From Paenibacillus bouchesdurhonensis (lineage in GTDB: Bacteria > Bacillota > Bacilli > Paenibacillales > Paenibacillaceae), in assembly GCF_900155685.1 (NCBI RefSeq), contig NZ_LT732548.1, forward strand, positions 381,898-445,897: a DNA stretch of 64,000 nucleotides, in the 5' to 3' direction. The first letter of the stretch is position 1; every line of letters begins with the position of its first letter. Of the stretch, positions 52,726-63,700 are shown in pieces. A program made the translations under genes and the position numbers. The notes under the pieces are model-generated. The model saw nothing but the letters and a program-made list of their open reading frames with translations. It was not told the DNA's origin and ran no database searches.

Positions 52726-53728
52726 TGAGCTTTGGTTTATCCTCGTTGCAGTTTTATTTATCGGCTTCTTCTTCCTTGAAGGCTTTGACTTCGGGGTAGG
52801 AATGAGCACTCGCTTTCTAGCTAAAAATGATATGGAGAGAAGGGTGTTGATCAATTCGATCGGCCCCTTCTGGGATGCTAACGAAGTATGGCTTCTGACG
52901 GCGGGCGGCGCGATGTTCGCAGCTTTTCCAAACTGGTATGCGACGTTGTTTAGCGGTTATTATACACCGTTTGTCATATTGCTGCTGGCTCTGATCGGCC
53001 GGGGAGTGGCGTTCGAATTCCGGGGCAAAGTGGAAAATGCACGCTGGAAAAACACTTGGGATCTTGCCATTTTTCTAGGTAGTTTGTTGCCTCCGTTTCT
53101 GTTCGGCGTCGTTTTCTCCGGGATGCTCAAAGGTCTGCCGATTGACGGCGACATGGAAATGAAGGCCGGACTGTTTGATATGGTCAATCTGTACACGCTT
53201 GTTGGCGGGATTACCGTCGTCGTACTTTGTCTCGTTCACGGCCTGCTGTTTACGTCCTTGCGGACGACGGGCAGCCTGCGCGATCGGGCTCGGAAGCTGG
53301 CGCATAAGCTGTTGATCCCGTTAGCGGTACTGTTTGTTGTATTCGGAGCGATGACGTTCTTCCAGACGGATGTGTTTGAGGTTCGTGCCTTGCCGCTGAC
53401 GCTGATCGCGGTTGTTGGCCTGGGAGCGTTCCTGCTCGCCGGATGGTTCATCATGAAGAAAAAAGACGGCTGGGCATTTGGAATGACGGGAACCCTAATT
53501 GCGCTCTCGATCGCTTCCGTATTTATCGGATTGTTCCCGCGTGTCATGGTCAGCTCGATCAGTGAAGCGTACTCGCTTACGATTCATAACGCAGCGTCTG
53601 GTCCATATTCATTAAAGATCATGACGATTGTTGCTTTGACTCTGCTGCCATTTGTACTTGGCTACCAAATTTGGAGTTACTTTGTCTTCCATAAACGCAT
53701 TAACGAGAAGGAGCATTTAGAGTACTAA
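52712..53728 (+). CDS. cydB: cytochrome bd oxidase subunit II
   Basis: 338-residue membrane partner of CydA. N-terminal FFFLEGFDFGVGMSTRFLAKN and NGSLFDMVNLYTLVGGI-like segments are typical. The ATG at 52712 has AAGGAGGG at good spacing; an in-frame start six codons earlier lies further inside cydA. Its stop overlaps the start of the next gene (TAATG). Confidence 0.95.
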   Translation: MLSLNELWFILVAVLFIGFFFLEGFDFGVGMSTRFLAKNDMERRVLINSIGPFWDANEVWLLTAGGAMFAAFPNWYATLFSGYYTPFVILLLALIGRGVAFEFRGKVENARWKNTWDLAIFLGSLLPPFLFGVVFSGMLKGLPIDGDMEMKAGLFDMVNLYTLVGGITVVVLCLVHGLLFTSLRTTGSLRDRARKLAHKLLIPLAVLFVVFGAMTFFQTDVFEVRALPLTLIAVVGLGAFLLAGWFIMKKKDGWAFGMTGTLIALSIASVFIGLFPRVMVSSISEAYSLTIHNAASGPYSLKIMTIVALTLLPFVLGYQIWSYFVFHKRINEKEHLEY

Positions 53729-55464
53729 TGGGACGCGATTTAATGAAGTTTAAGGGAATAAAGCCGGTTCTTGCCGGGATCGGCGTCTTGACCCTCATTC
53801 AGAGCATCGCTATCATATTGCAGGCCAAATGGCTGGCGGAGGTCATCTCCGCCCTGTTTGCCGGCGCTAAGCTGCAGGAGCAATTCGGCGGGGCCGTTTT
53901 GTTCCTGCTTGCTTTTATCGTGAGGCAAATATCTGCGCTGTTGCAGCAGAGAATCGCCTATCGATTCGCTGAGCAGACAGGCAAGGAGCTGCGCAAGCAG
54001 GTGATGGAAAAACTGTTCGAGCTCGGCCCCCGCTTTGCCAAAAGAGAGGGTACCGGCAACTTGGTTACGCTCGTTCTGGATGGGGTGACGAAGTTCCGCA
54101 ACTATTTGGAGCTGTTCTTGCCCCGAATGCTGGCGACTGGATTAACGCCGGCGCTCATTCTTTTGTACGTATTTACGCTGGATATGACGGCAGCCGTCAT
54201 TTTAATTCTCACGCTGCCGATTTTGATCATCTTTTTGATTCTGGTCGGTCTTGCCGCACGCAAGCAAATGGATCGCCAATGGAAGTCTTATCGCACGTTG
54301 TCGAATCATTTTGTAGATTCGCTGCGTGGATTGGAGACATTGAAGTTTCTCGGGCACAGCAAGAGACATAGCGAATCCATTGAAAAAGTGAGCGATTCCT
54401 ACCGCTCCGCGACGATGCGAACGCTTCGCGTGGCGTTTTTGTCCTCATTCGCCCTTGATTTCTTTACGATGCTGTCAGTCGCTTCGGTAGCGGTCAGCCT
54501 TGGCTTGCGTTTGATTGATGGGAATATGACTCTTCTAACGGGTCTGACGATTCTCATATTGGCCCCGGAGTATTTCCTGCCTGTGCGAATGGTAGGGGCC
54601 GATTACCATGCGACTCTGGATGGCAAGGAGGCCGGCGAAGCGATGAACGCGATCATCGCTGAAGCAGAGGCCGAGCAGGCTGCTCTGGCTAAACTGCCAG
54701 AAGGGGCTTCGCTGGAATGGGGGGCAGACAGCGTGATGAAGCTGTCATCGCTGTCCGTGCGGCATGAGGAAGAAGGCCAGCCTTCGCTAGATCAGGCATC
54801 GCTTGAGCTAAGCGGATTTGGCAAAATCGGTATCATTGGAGAAAGTGGTGCGGGCAAATCCACGCTGATCGATGTGCTGGGAGGCTTCTTGCGTCCGACG
54901 GAAGGCGAGATTGAGCTAGGCGGCTTGAAGCTCGGGGATCTTGCCAGCCTTGAATGGCGGAAGCAGATCACGTATATTCCGCAAAATCCGTATCTATTTA
55001 GCGGTTCACTGGCGGATAACATTGCGTTCTACTCGCCAGGGGCCTCTCGTAAGGCGATCGAGCAGGCCGCAGCTGCTGCGGGCCTTAGCGCTTTGGCGGC
55101 TTCGCTGCCAGCCGGGTATGATGAGCCTATCGGCGGGGGCGGGCGGGCATTGAGCGGCGGGCAGGAGCAGCGGGTGGCGCTGGCCCGTGCTTTGCTCAGC
55201 GAGCGTCCGGTTTTGCTGCTGGATGAGCCGACTGCTCATTTGGACATTGAGACGGAGTATGAATTGAAGGCAACGATGCTGCCATTATTCGAGGGTAAGC
55301 TCGTGCTGCTCGCTACCCATCGTCTGCACTGGATGAGGGAAATGGATCGCATTATCGTCATGGATCAGGGACGGATCGTGGAGACGGGCAGCCATGACGA
55401 ACTGGTCGCGAGAAAAGGAGCCTATTATCAGTTAATGACATCTCAGCGGGAGGGGATATTGTGA
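53728..55464 (+). CDS. cydD: thiol-reductant ABC exporter, CydD-like subunit
   Basis: Half-transporter of 578 residues: six N-terminal membrane helices and a C-terminal ATPase with Walker A GESGAGKST, signature ALSGGQEQR and Walker B LLLDEPTAH. With CydC it exports cysteine or glutathione-type reductants needed to assemble cytochrome bd. Naming follows E. coli usage; in B. subtilis the same position is called cydC. A start at 53743 is also possible. Coupled to cydB by a one-base stop-start overlap. Confidence 0.9.
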   Translation: MGRDLMKFKGIKPVLAGIGVLTLIQSIAIILQAKWLAEVISALFAGAKLQEQFGGAVLFLLAFIVRQISALLQQRIAYRFAEQTGKELRKQVMEKLFELGPRFAKREGTGNLVTLVLDGVTKFRNYLELFLPRMLATGLTPALILLYVFTLDMTAAVILILTLPILIIFLILVGLAARKQMDRQWKSYRTLSNHFVDSLRGLETLKFLGHSKRHSESIEKVSDSYRSATMRTLRVAFLSSFALDFFTMLSVASVAVSLGLRLIDGNMTLLTGLTILILAPEYFLPVRMVGADYHATLDGKEAGEAMNAIIAEAEAEQAALAKLPEGASLEWGADSVMKLSSLSVRHEEEGQPSLDQASLELSGFGKIGIIGESGAGKSTLIDVLGGFLRPTEGEIELGGLKLGDLASLEWRKQITYIPQNPYLFSGSLADNIAFYSPGASRKAIEQAAAAAGLSALAASLPAGYDEPIGGGGRALSGGQEQRVALARALLSERPVLLLDEPTAHLDIETEYELKATMLPLFEGKLVLLATHRLHWMREMDRIIVMDQGRIVETGSHDELVARKGAYYQLMTSQREGIL

Positions 55465-57350
55465 GTATGAAAGAGGACACTGTGAGATGGGATCGCGAGG
55501 AGGAAGCAGTCCTGCAAGAGCAGTGGATTACTCCGTATTTCCGTGCCTATAGTGGACGCTTTGCCTTGTATTTAATTCTGGGCACGCTGACGATATTAGC
55601 GGCAAGCATGCTCATGTTCACTTCAGGCTTTCTCATTTCCAAGTCATCTCTGCAGCCGTACAACATTTTACTCGTATATGTGCCTATTGTTGGCATCCGC
55701 GCATTCGGGATTGGCCGGGCGGTCATCCATTATATAGAACGGCTGGTTGGACATGACGCGGTACTGCGAATTCTGTCCAGAATGCGAGTGCGTTTATATA
55801 AAATACTGGAGCCCCAGGCTCTGTTTATCCGTTCGCGTTACCGGGCAGGCGATATACTCGGCGTTTTGGCAGACGATATAGAGCAACTGCAGAACGTATA
55901 CATCCGCACTGTTTTTCCGAGTCTTGTCGCTCTGATCGTCTATGGAATCGTCATCGTTGCCCTGGGCCAGTTTGATTGGCTGTTTGCTTTGCTAGTGGCG
56001 GGGTATATCTTTATCCTTGTTGCTGTACTGCCGTATATTTCGTTGATGCTCACCAAACGCACGAACGAGGAGGTAAAGCGGGAACGCAACGGATTGTATC
56101 AGAAGCTCACGGATGCCGTAATGGGCATCGGCGATTGGGTGATCAGCGGAAGGCCTGCAGAGTTTCTAGAGTCGTATGAGCATGATGAAGACGTTGTGGC
56201 TCGGAAGGAGCGTAAACTTCGCACCTGGGCAAGATGGAGAAGTTTGATCGGCCAGCTCGTGGTAGGCATCGTTGTTGTATCTATGATCTATTGGTCGGGC
56301 AGCCAAGCGGCGGCCGGGCATATTGAACCAGTGTTAATCGCAGCCTTCGTGCTCATTGTTTTCCCGCTGGCGGATGCGTTTCTGCCCCTGTCCGAGGCGA
56401 TCGAGCGTACACCGCAGTATCAGGAATCCCTTCGCCGACTGAACCGAATTACGGAGCCTGTATTGAAGCAGGAGCCGGTGCAAACCTTGGAGTTTGCAAG
56501 GCAGGAACAGCGTGTAGCGGCTGTGCTTGCAAACTCCCGTGCACGTGAAATTCACCTTGAACTGCGTGGCGTTTTTTTTGCGTATGATGCTGAGCCCGAT
56601 GAGGAAGGTATGCGAAGCATGCAAGCTATGCAGGGGGCACTAGGTAAAAAAGCTCATGGCACGTATTCCGTTTGCGATGTGTCGCTTGATATACCTCAAG
56701 GCAAGCGAGTCATGGTGATTGGCCGGAGCGGTGCGGGCAAATCCACGCTGCTGAAGCTTATTCAGGGGGCGATATCGCCCACAGAAGGCAGCGTGCTTAT
56801 TAATGGCGTTCCGGCAGCGCATTTCGGGGATGACATGTCTAAAGTCATCTCGGTATTGAACCAAAGCCCGCATTTGTTCGATACGACCGTAGCGAACAAT
56901 ATCCGGCTTGGGCGTCAAAGCGCTTCGAAGGAGGAGCTGCATCTGGCGGTACAGCAAGCGCAGCTTGACGCGCTGATCGCCACGCTGCCGGCTGGCCTGG
57001 ACACGCCGATGCGCGAGACCGGGCAGCGCTTCTCTGGCGGAGAGCGGCAGCGCGTGGCTCTGGCGCGCATCCTGCTTCAGGATGCGCCGGTGCTCGTCCT
57101 TGACGAGCCGACCGTGGGGCTTGACCCTCGCACCGAGCGCGAGCTGCTGTCGACGATCTTTAGGACGACAGCGGGCAAGACGCTCGTGTGGGTCACGCAT
57201 CATTTGGTCGGCGCTGAGCAGATGGACGAGATCATCTTCGTGGAGCACGGAGCCATCCTGATGCGTGGCACGCATCAGGAGCTGCTGGATCGTGAACCAA
57301 GGTACCGCAGCCTCTATGCGTTAGATCGCCCGGATGATATAGCTTATTGA
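55461..57350 (+). CDS. cydC: thiol-reductant ABC exporter, CydC-like subunit
   Basis: Partner half-transporter of 629 residues, six membrane helices plus ATPase. Walker A GRSGAGKST, signature FSGGERQR, Walker B VLVLDEP. The N-terminal part of the ATPase carries an insert of roughly 25 residues between the first strands (after FFAYDAEPDEEG...), making the protein longer than most CydC proteins. Start is GTG at 55461 with GGGAGGGG upstream and a four-base overlap with cydD; an in-frame ATG two codons on is possible. Last gene of the operon. Confidence 0.9.
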   Translation: MSMKEDTVRWDREEEAVLQEQWITPYFRAYSGRFALYLILGTLTILAASMLMFTSGFLISKSSLQPYNILLVYVPIVGIRAFGIGRAVIHYIERLVGHDAVLRILSRMRVRLYKILEPQALFIRSRYRAGDILGVLADDIEQLQNVYIRTVFPSLVALIVYGIVIVALGQFDWLFALLVAGYIFILVAVLPYISLMLTKRTNEEVKRERNGLYQKLTDAVMGIGDWVISGRPAEFLESYEHDEDVVARKERKLRTWARWRSLIGQLVVGIVVVSMIYWSGSQAAAGHIEPVLIAAFVLIVFPLADAFLPLSEAIERTPQYQESLRRLNRITEPVLKQEPVQTLEFARQEQRVAAVLANSRAREIHLELRGVFFAYDAEPDEEGMRSMQAMQGALGKKAHGTYSVCDVSLDIPQGKRVMVIGRSGAGKSTLLKLIQGAISPTEGSVLINGVPAAHFGDDMSKVISVLNQSPHLFDTTVANNIRLGRQSASKEELHLAVQQAQLDALIATLPAGLDTPMRETGQRFSGGERQRVALARILLQDAPVLVLDEPTVGLDPRTERELLSTIFRTTAGKTLVWVTHHLVGAEQMDEIIFVEHGAILMRGTHQELLDREPRYRSLYALDRPDDIAY

Positions 57351-57364
57351 TGGATCTCACATAG

Positions 57365-57449
57365 AAAGAACCTCGCAGGAAGATGCGACCCCAATGGTTG
57401 GGCCTAAGCCTATCCACTGGAAGTCGCATTATAGGGCGAGGTTCTTTTT
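57365..57449. terminator. long bidirectional terminator
   Basis: AAAGAACCTCGC (57365-57376) pairs with GCGAGGTTCTTT (57436-57447), and ATGCGAC (57383-57389) with GTCGCAT (57423-57429). T-run on the right, A-run on the left. Separates cydC (+) and the xyloglucanase (-). Confidence 0.85.
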
Positions 57450-57463
57450 AATGAAGCGGCAGC

Positions 57464-60400
57464 TTAAGGCTCAATCCCCCATTGCAGGGTACCAGCGACG
57501 TAGCCGGTTACCTGCGGGGCATCTTGATAAGCTGTGGAAGCGGAATCGAAGGAGTAGTCATCGCTTTGCGAATAATTGCTCCAGTCGGATTTGGAAATGC
57601 GAATTTGCAGGTCAATGCTTTGTCCGGCTGCTAGGCTGCCAGCTCCGCTCGTGAAGCCGATTTCCGCATAATAGTCTGCACCGCTTACCGCTGTAGCCAT
57701 CCTGACAAAAGTGCCTGTAACGTTAGAACTCCCCACCTGAGACCAGTCGCAAAACAGATTTTGCGCTTGCTCTCCATCGATGGTGTAGTAGTAACGCAGC
57801 TTGACATCGGAGAGATGGAGGGCCTGGCTGCCGGTATTCGTCAGCTTAATCTGGGGGTTAAGCGTGTTCGTCACATTGTTCACCGATCCATTATACATCT
57901 GAATTTTAATGTCTCCGGCAGGTGCTGTTACGGTCGAGTCCTTAATGCTGATGTTCAACACCGAGGCATCCCCGGCGCTGAACTGGAACGTCAGGCTCAC
58001 TGAACCAAGCGGCTGGGCTGCCAAGTAACTGCTGAGGATTGTGACGTTGGAGCCGGAAACTGTATAATCGCTGCCTTCCGTCAATGCCGCAGCCCCGTTG
58101 CGAATGGCGGTTAATGTATTCCCATTCAGTGTCATTGCAACCGTTACATCGGCCTGATTGCTCGCGTTCTTGTCAAAGTCGGCAGCCGTGGGTGAAATCG
58201 TAGAGCCAGGGCCAGGCTCCTCCGGCCCCGGTTCTTCCGGTTCCGGCGGATTCGTAAGCGCATCCCCGTATACGATGCCAAGCCCATTTGTTCCTATATA
58301 TACACGACCGTAAATTCTTGGGTCACCAGTAATGGCCGAGTTGGTCGAGGCATATTGATGCTGGTCGTCATTAATTCTGATCCAGGTAGCTCCCGCATCA
58401 TTAGAGCGGAAAATGCCGCGTACGCCATCGATCTTGGCACTGGTGTAAAGCGCCATGTAGCTCTGTCCGGGCGCAGCCTTGCCGAATCCGATCACGTTGG
58501 CCTCCTGGACGTTGGAGAGCTTGGTGAAGGAGGCTCCGGAATCGGTAGAGTGCCAAAGGCCGTATTTGCCGCCTGTTGTATTGCCTCCGGCGAGCCATAT
58601 ATCGCCTTCAATGCCGGGTATGGCTTTGAAGTCCAGATCTCCCTCGGCAGGAAGTCCCGCAGCTGCCGTCTTTGTGAATGTGGCACCGCCGTTTGTGCTT
58701 ACATAGAAATTGCCGGCCGACCAAGCGTAAAATTTATTAGAGTTCACGCGGTCAGAAGCGATCTTTGCTCCCTTAGGCACCCCGGTGCTGGCTGTCCAGG
58801 AGTTACCCCCACTGGAATAGAAGACGCCTACATCAGGAGTACTCCATAGAATAGCGTTGCCATTGGCGGAAAGGGCTACCTTGCCTCCGCCTGCGGTACC
58901 GGCAGGTTCGCCGTTTGCGGCGTACCAGTTTGCTCCGCCGTCCCGAGAGAAGCCGATGGACTTGGCGTTTGGATCAGCGGATTTATCCGCTTGTCCCACA
59001 CGCACGATAAAGCTAGGATCGAGTTCAGCGTAGTCCATGTCCGTCGTGCTGTTCGGATGGGTCATCATTTTGGCTGGAGGCTGGGTTAGATCGTCGTGCT
59101 TGAAGCCTGTGACATCGAGCAGGCCGCTGATCAAATGCGGGCCAGACGGCGGGCTGATGAGATCGCTGACCGCAGTCTCCTCTATTCCTTTGGCCATCAC
59201 GCTAATGTTCACCTTGCCGCCGGTATCCCAGGCCGTAAGGTTGTTGGTGCCGTAAATAGTTGCTCCGGTGCCGTACATCATTCGGTCGGAATTGAACGGA
59301 TCGATTTCAAGATCGCCGATCATCCAGCCGAGCTTTGGCGTAACCTCGGGCGGAGAAGGATTGTTCTCGAAATCGAGCCACGGGGCGCCGGAGATATCCT
59401 GAGTATAACGAAGCGTCCGATTCGGATACCCGTCCCAATCCCAAATACGGCTCCAGGTTGCGCCTGCATCAGTACTGCGGAATAGGATCGCGTCCGGCCA
59501 CCAGGAATTGAGCGTGGCGACAACAATCGTATTGGGATGCTGGGCATCGACGGCGAATCCGCCGTACCCGAAGTAATTATCGCTGCTGCTGGATGGAATA
59601 GGACTGATATTGGTCCAGACCCCTGTGGCCGTGTCGTATTTCCATACGTCGCCTTTTGTTCCATCGTAAGGGCCTGCGCCATCACTATAAGGAATGTACA
59701 GCTGACCATTCGAGGCTAGAACGCCATGGTGGGGGAGGTAACCGGTCGGCTGGCCGGGAACGGCAGACCATGTCGCGCCTCCGTCCGTGCTTCGGTATAC
59801 GCTTTCATTTTTATCCGCAACGCCAACATAAATCGTTTGTGTAGCTTGTCCAGGCGAACCGGTCGAAGGATCGAACGTAATCCAAGCGAGCCCCACGATG
59901 TCGCTTTGATACTCATAATCGGGGTTTTCGACATATGTGCCCGGGTTAGGAAAGCTGCTTACCTTGCTCCATGTTGCCCCATAGTCGGTGCTTTTCCATA
60001 GGCCATTGCCGCTGCGTGCTCCGAAATATAAAATATTGTTCTTGTTAGGATCAATTACAAGCCGCTCTCCCATCGAGCGCCCAGGCATATTGCCGCCAAC
60101 CTTGAAAGGCAGATTAGACACCTGCCAGGTGTCGCCTTTGTCCGTCGAGCGTAGAATGCTGCCATTATTCGGATCCCAGCTGTTTGTATAGGTGCCGACG
60201 GCAAGGTACAGGCGATTCGGATCGACCGCATCGGTTGCCAAGGCATCGACGCCGGTCTTGCCCCATTCGTCTATGCCTACCCAGTCCAGCAGTTGAACCC
60301 AGCTTTTATCCGCTTCATTCCAGCGATAAGCCCCGCCAATATCGGTTCTTGTATAAATCAGATTCGGCTCTGTCTCATTAAAAATAATCCCCGGCACAAA

Positions 60401-60574
60401 CCCGCCTCCGCCCCCCGTGACTACTTTGCGCCACTGGTAGTCCTCGCTGGCCGCTGCATGGGCATGGCCTGCTCCGATTAAACTCGCAAAGGCTGATCCT
60501 GCCATAAGAATGGATAATAGCACGATATGAAACTTCTTAAGGGAAGCACTTTTGAAAAAGATTGTTTTAGACAC
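57464..60574 (-). CDS. secreted xyloglucanase, GH74-X2-CBM3
   Basis: Endo-xyloglucanase of 1036 residues. Signal peptide to about residue 41; GH74 beta-propeller to about 790 with repeated strand motifs (STDGGATW, STDYGATW, STDKGDTW); the likely catalytic Asp residues lie in TDIGGAYRW and LLDVTGFKHDDL. A Pro/Glu linker (PEPEEPGPEEPGPG) follows, then an X2 module (about 795-880) and a C-terminal family-3 cellulose-binding module (IKIQMYNGSVNNVTNTLNPQIKLTNTG...). Start is GTG with GGGAGGG eight bases upstream. Attacks plant-wall xyloglucan outside the cell. Confidence 0.95.
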   Translation of the reverse strand: MSKTIFFKSASLKKFHIVLLSILMAGSAFASLIGAGHAHAAASEDYQWRKVVTGGGGGFVPGIIFNETEPNLIYTRTDIGGAYRWNEADKSWVQLLDWVGIDEWGKTGVDALATDAVDPNRLYLAVGTYTNSWDPNNGSILRSTDKGDTWQVSNLPFKVGGNMPGRSMGERLVIDPNKNNILYFGARSGNGLWKSTDYGATWSKVSSFPNPGTYVENPDYEYQSDIVGLAWITFDPSTGSPGQATQTIYVGVADKNESVYRSTDGGATWSAVPGQPTGYLPHHGVLASNGQLYIPYSDGAGPYDGTKGDVWKYDTATGVWTNISPIPSSSSDNYFGYGGFAVDAQHPNTIVVATLNSWWPDAILFRSTDAGATWSRIWDWDGYPNRTLRYTQDISGAPWLDFENNPSPPEVTPKLGWMIGDLEIDPFNSDRMMYGTGATIYGTNNLTAWDTGGKVNISVMAKGIEETAVSDLISPPSGPHLISGLLDVTGFKHDDLTQPPAKMMTHPNSTTDMDYAELDPSFIVRVGQADKSADPNAKSIGFSRDGGANWYAANGEPAGTAGGGKVALSANGNAILWSTPDVGVFYSSGGNSWTASTGVPKGAKIASDRVNSNKFYAWSAGNFYVSTNGGATFTKTAAAGLPAEGDLDFKAIPGIEGDIWLAGGNTTGGKYGLWHSTDSGASFTKLSNVQEANVIGFGKAAPGQSYMALYTSAKIDGVRGIFRSNDAGATWIRINDDQHQYASTNSAITGDPRIYGRVYIGTNGLGIVYGDALTNPPEPEEPGPEEPGPGSTISPTAADFDKNASNQADVTVAMTLNGNTLTAIRNGAAALTEGSDYTVSGSNVTILSSYLAAQPLGSVSLTFQFSAGDASVLNISIKDSTVTAPAGDIKIQMYNGSVNNVTNTLNPQIKLTNTGSQALHLSDVKLRYYYTIDGEQAQNLFCDWSQVGSSNVTGTFVRMATAVSGADYYAEIGFTSGAGSLAAGQSIDLQIRISKSDWSNYSQSDDYSFDSASTAYQDAPQVTGYVAGTLQWGIEP

Positions 60575-61058
60575 TTCATAAACCCTCCCTGCTATTGGAT
60601 GATTGATAGAGAAATTGATGATGATTAATAGGCGTTAGTAGGATTGAATTTGAGAAGAAAATCGATAAACGAGCATGTCCGAAATTAAGCATACGGCTAA
60701 TACAACAACAATTGCACACGTGAACATTTTGTTCATGAATCAGGCGAGAGGCGGCTCATTAATAACGGCAACCATGGTAAAAGCATGCTGACTGTAGGGG
60801 GGACAACACCTCCTTTTCTTAAGGAATCAGCAAGACGTGGTCAGTCGTTCGGACTTCGCTATGCATCGGATTCAGCTATGAAAAGTAGTGTGAAAAATAG
60901 ATAGGTAGGTTAATGTTACCTTATTATTGGTAAATATTCAATAAAAAGTATTGTTTATATTGGATTGGCACTTGATCTTATGTCCTGCTTTTGTTCTGCC
61001 TGCTTAACTTATATAATGGGGCTATACTTTATTGGGAACCCGGAGGTGAAGCGGCGGA
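60575..61058. other. 484-bp divergent region, xyloglucanase / LysR
   Basis: No gene seen. Left part is the xyloglucanase leader; the right part is AT-rich. I see no convincing cre or LysR box. Confidence 0.5.
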
Positions 61059-61955
61059 ATGGAATTGAGGCAGATCCTGTATTTCATTGAGGTTGCGAAG
61101 CTGGAGCATGTGACGGAGGCCTCTTATGCTCTTCACGTATCGCAGTCTGCTGTTAGCAGACAAATTTTTAAGTTGGAATCGGAGCTTGGCGTAGATTTGT
61201 TCCTTCATGAAGGGAGGAAGGTAAAGCTCACTCCGATCGGTAAGCTGTTTCTCGCTCATATGGAGCAGCTCGTCAAGGTGCTTGATAACGCACGCCAGGA
61301 GATCAGCGAATTTCTGGATCCGGAGCGGGGAACGGTGCGGATCGGTTTCCCGAGCAGCTTGGCGGCACAAATGATCCCTGGAGTCGTATCCGCTTTTAGG
61401 GAGCAATACCCGGCCGTACATTTTCAACTGCAGCATGGTTCTTATCGCGAGCTGGTCGATTCGGTGATTAAGGGGGACATGAATCTGGCGATTATGGGGC
61501 CTGTCCCGAAGAATGAATCGCAAATTAAAGTGGAAGTGCTTTTTCGTGAAAAATTCAAAGCGCTGCTTCCGTCCAAGCATAAATTAGCGGGCAAGTCGTC
61601 GGTCAAGCTCAGTGATCTGAAGGACGATTTGTTCGTACTGTTCCCCGAGGGCTTCGTTCTGCGGGAAATTGTCGTGAATGCTTGCGGCGATCTTGGCTTT
61701 AAGCCGAAGGTGACGTTCGAAGGGGACGATTTGGACGCAATTAAGGGGCTTGTCTCCGCAGGACTTGGCTTAACGGTGCTGCCGGAAATAGCCCTTAGTG
61801 AATACCTTCCTGACTCCATCGTAGCACTGCCGATCACTGAACCGCTGGTCACGCGCGATGTTGGAGTGATTATTCCAGCAAACCGGGAGCTGCCGCCCAC
61901 GGAGAAGCTATTTTATGATTTCCTCAAAGAGATGGCGCCTAGCTTTGGACTGTAG
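61059..61955 (+). CDS. LysR family regulator, GltC-like
   Basis: 298-residue LysR regulator that resembles B. subtilis GltC along its length, as I recall that sequence: MELRQILYFIEVAKLEHVTEASYALHVSQSAVSRQI at the DNA-binding end, EFLDPERGTVRIGFPSSLA, LFVLFPEGFVLREI and DLDAIKGLVSAGLGLTVLPE in the effector domain. GltC activates glutamate synthase in response to 2-oxoglutarate and glutamate. Here it is convergent with a glutamate dehydrogenase gene, which fits nitrogen/carbon balance, but its target is not shown. Confidence 0.88.
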   Translation: MELRQILYFIEVAKLEHVTEASYALHVSQSAVSRQIFKLESELGVDLFLHEGRKVKLTPIGKLFLAHMEQLVKVLDNARQEISEFLDPERGTVRIGFPSSLAAQMIPGVVSAFREQYPAVHFQLQHGSYRELVDSVIKGDMNLAIMGPVPKNESQIKVEVLFREKFKALLPSKHKLAGKSSVKLSDLKDDLFVLFPEGFVLREIVVNACGDLGFKPKVTFEGDDLDAIKGLVSAGLGLTVLPEIALSEYLPDSIVALPITEPLVTRDVGVIIPANRELPPTEKLFYDFLKEMAPSFGL

Positions 61956-61973
61956 ATACAGCCGCCACAATGC

Positions 61974-62024
61974 AAAAAGGAGCTGCCCCTAAGTAAATTT
62001 CGTACATAGGGGCAGCTCCTTCGT
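61974..62024. terminator. bidirectional terminator
   Basis: 14-bp perfect stem AAGGAGCTGCCCCT (61977-61990) with AGGGGCAGCTCCTT (62008-62021). Between the LysR gene (+) and gdhA (-). Confidence 0.9.
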
Positions 62025-62059
62025 ATTGCATCGAATTAATTATCTTGCTTTGTTTGTGT

Positions 62060-63517
<1,458 letters not shown>

Positions 63518-63656
63518 TCACTGTTCTAAACAAAACTTTATTTAGATGAACTTCATGCCATATTGAGATCAACTTTAAGGTACTAGCTCAGCACTTCATT
63601 ACTTAATTATATGAAAAATGACATAGTAGGCACGAAAAAGATTGCCAAAATATTGA

Positions 63657-63690
63657 CAGGGATCTGCCGAATACAGCAGATCCCTGCATA
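63657..63690 (-). terminator. terminator of the nitroreductase gene
   Basis: CAGGGATCTGC (63657-63667) pairs with GCAGATCCCTG (63676-63686), 11-bp stem; minus-strand tail is T-rich (TCAATATTTTGG). Confidence 0.75.
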
Positions 63691-63700
63691 AAATTGTTCG

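Noticed and set aside
60660..60700. possible cre site in the xyloglucanase leader
   Set aside because: GAAAATCGATAAAC differs from the cre consensus at several key positions.
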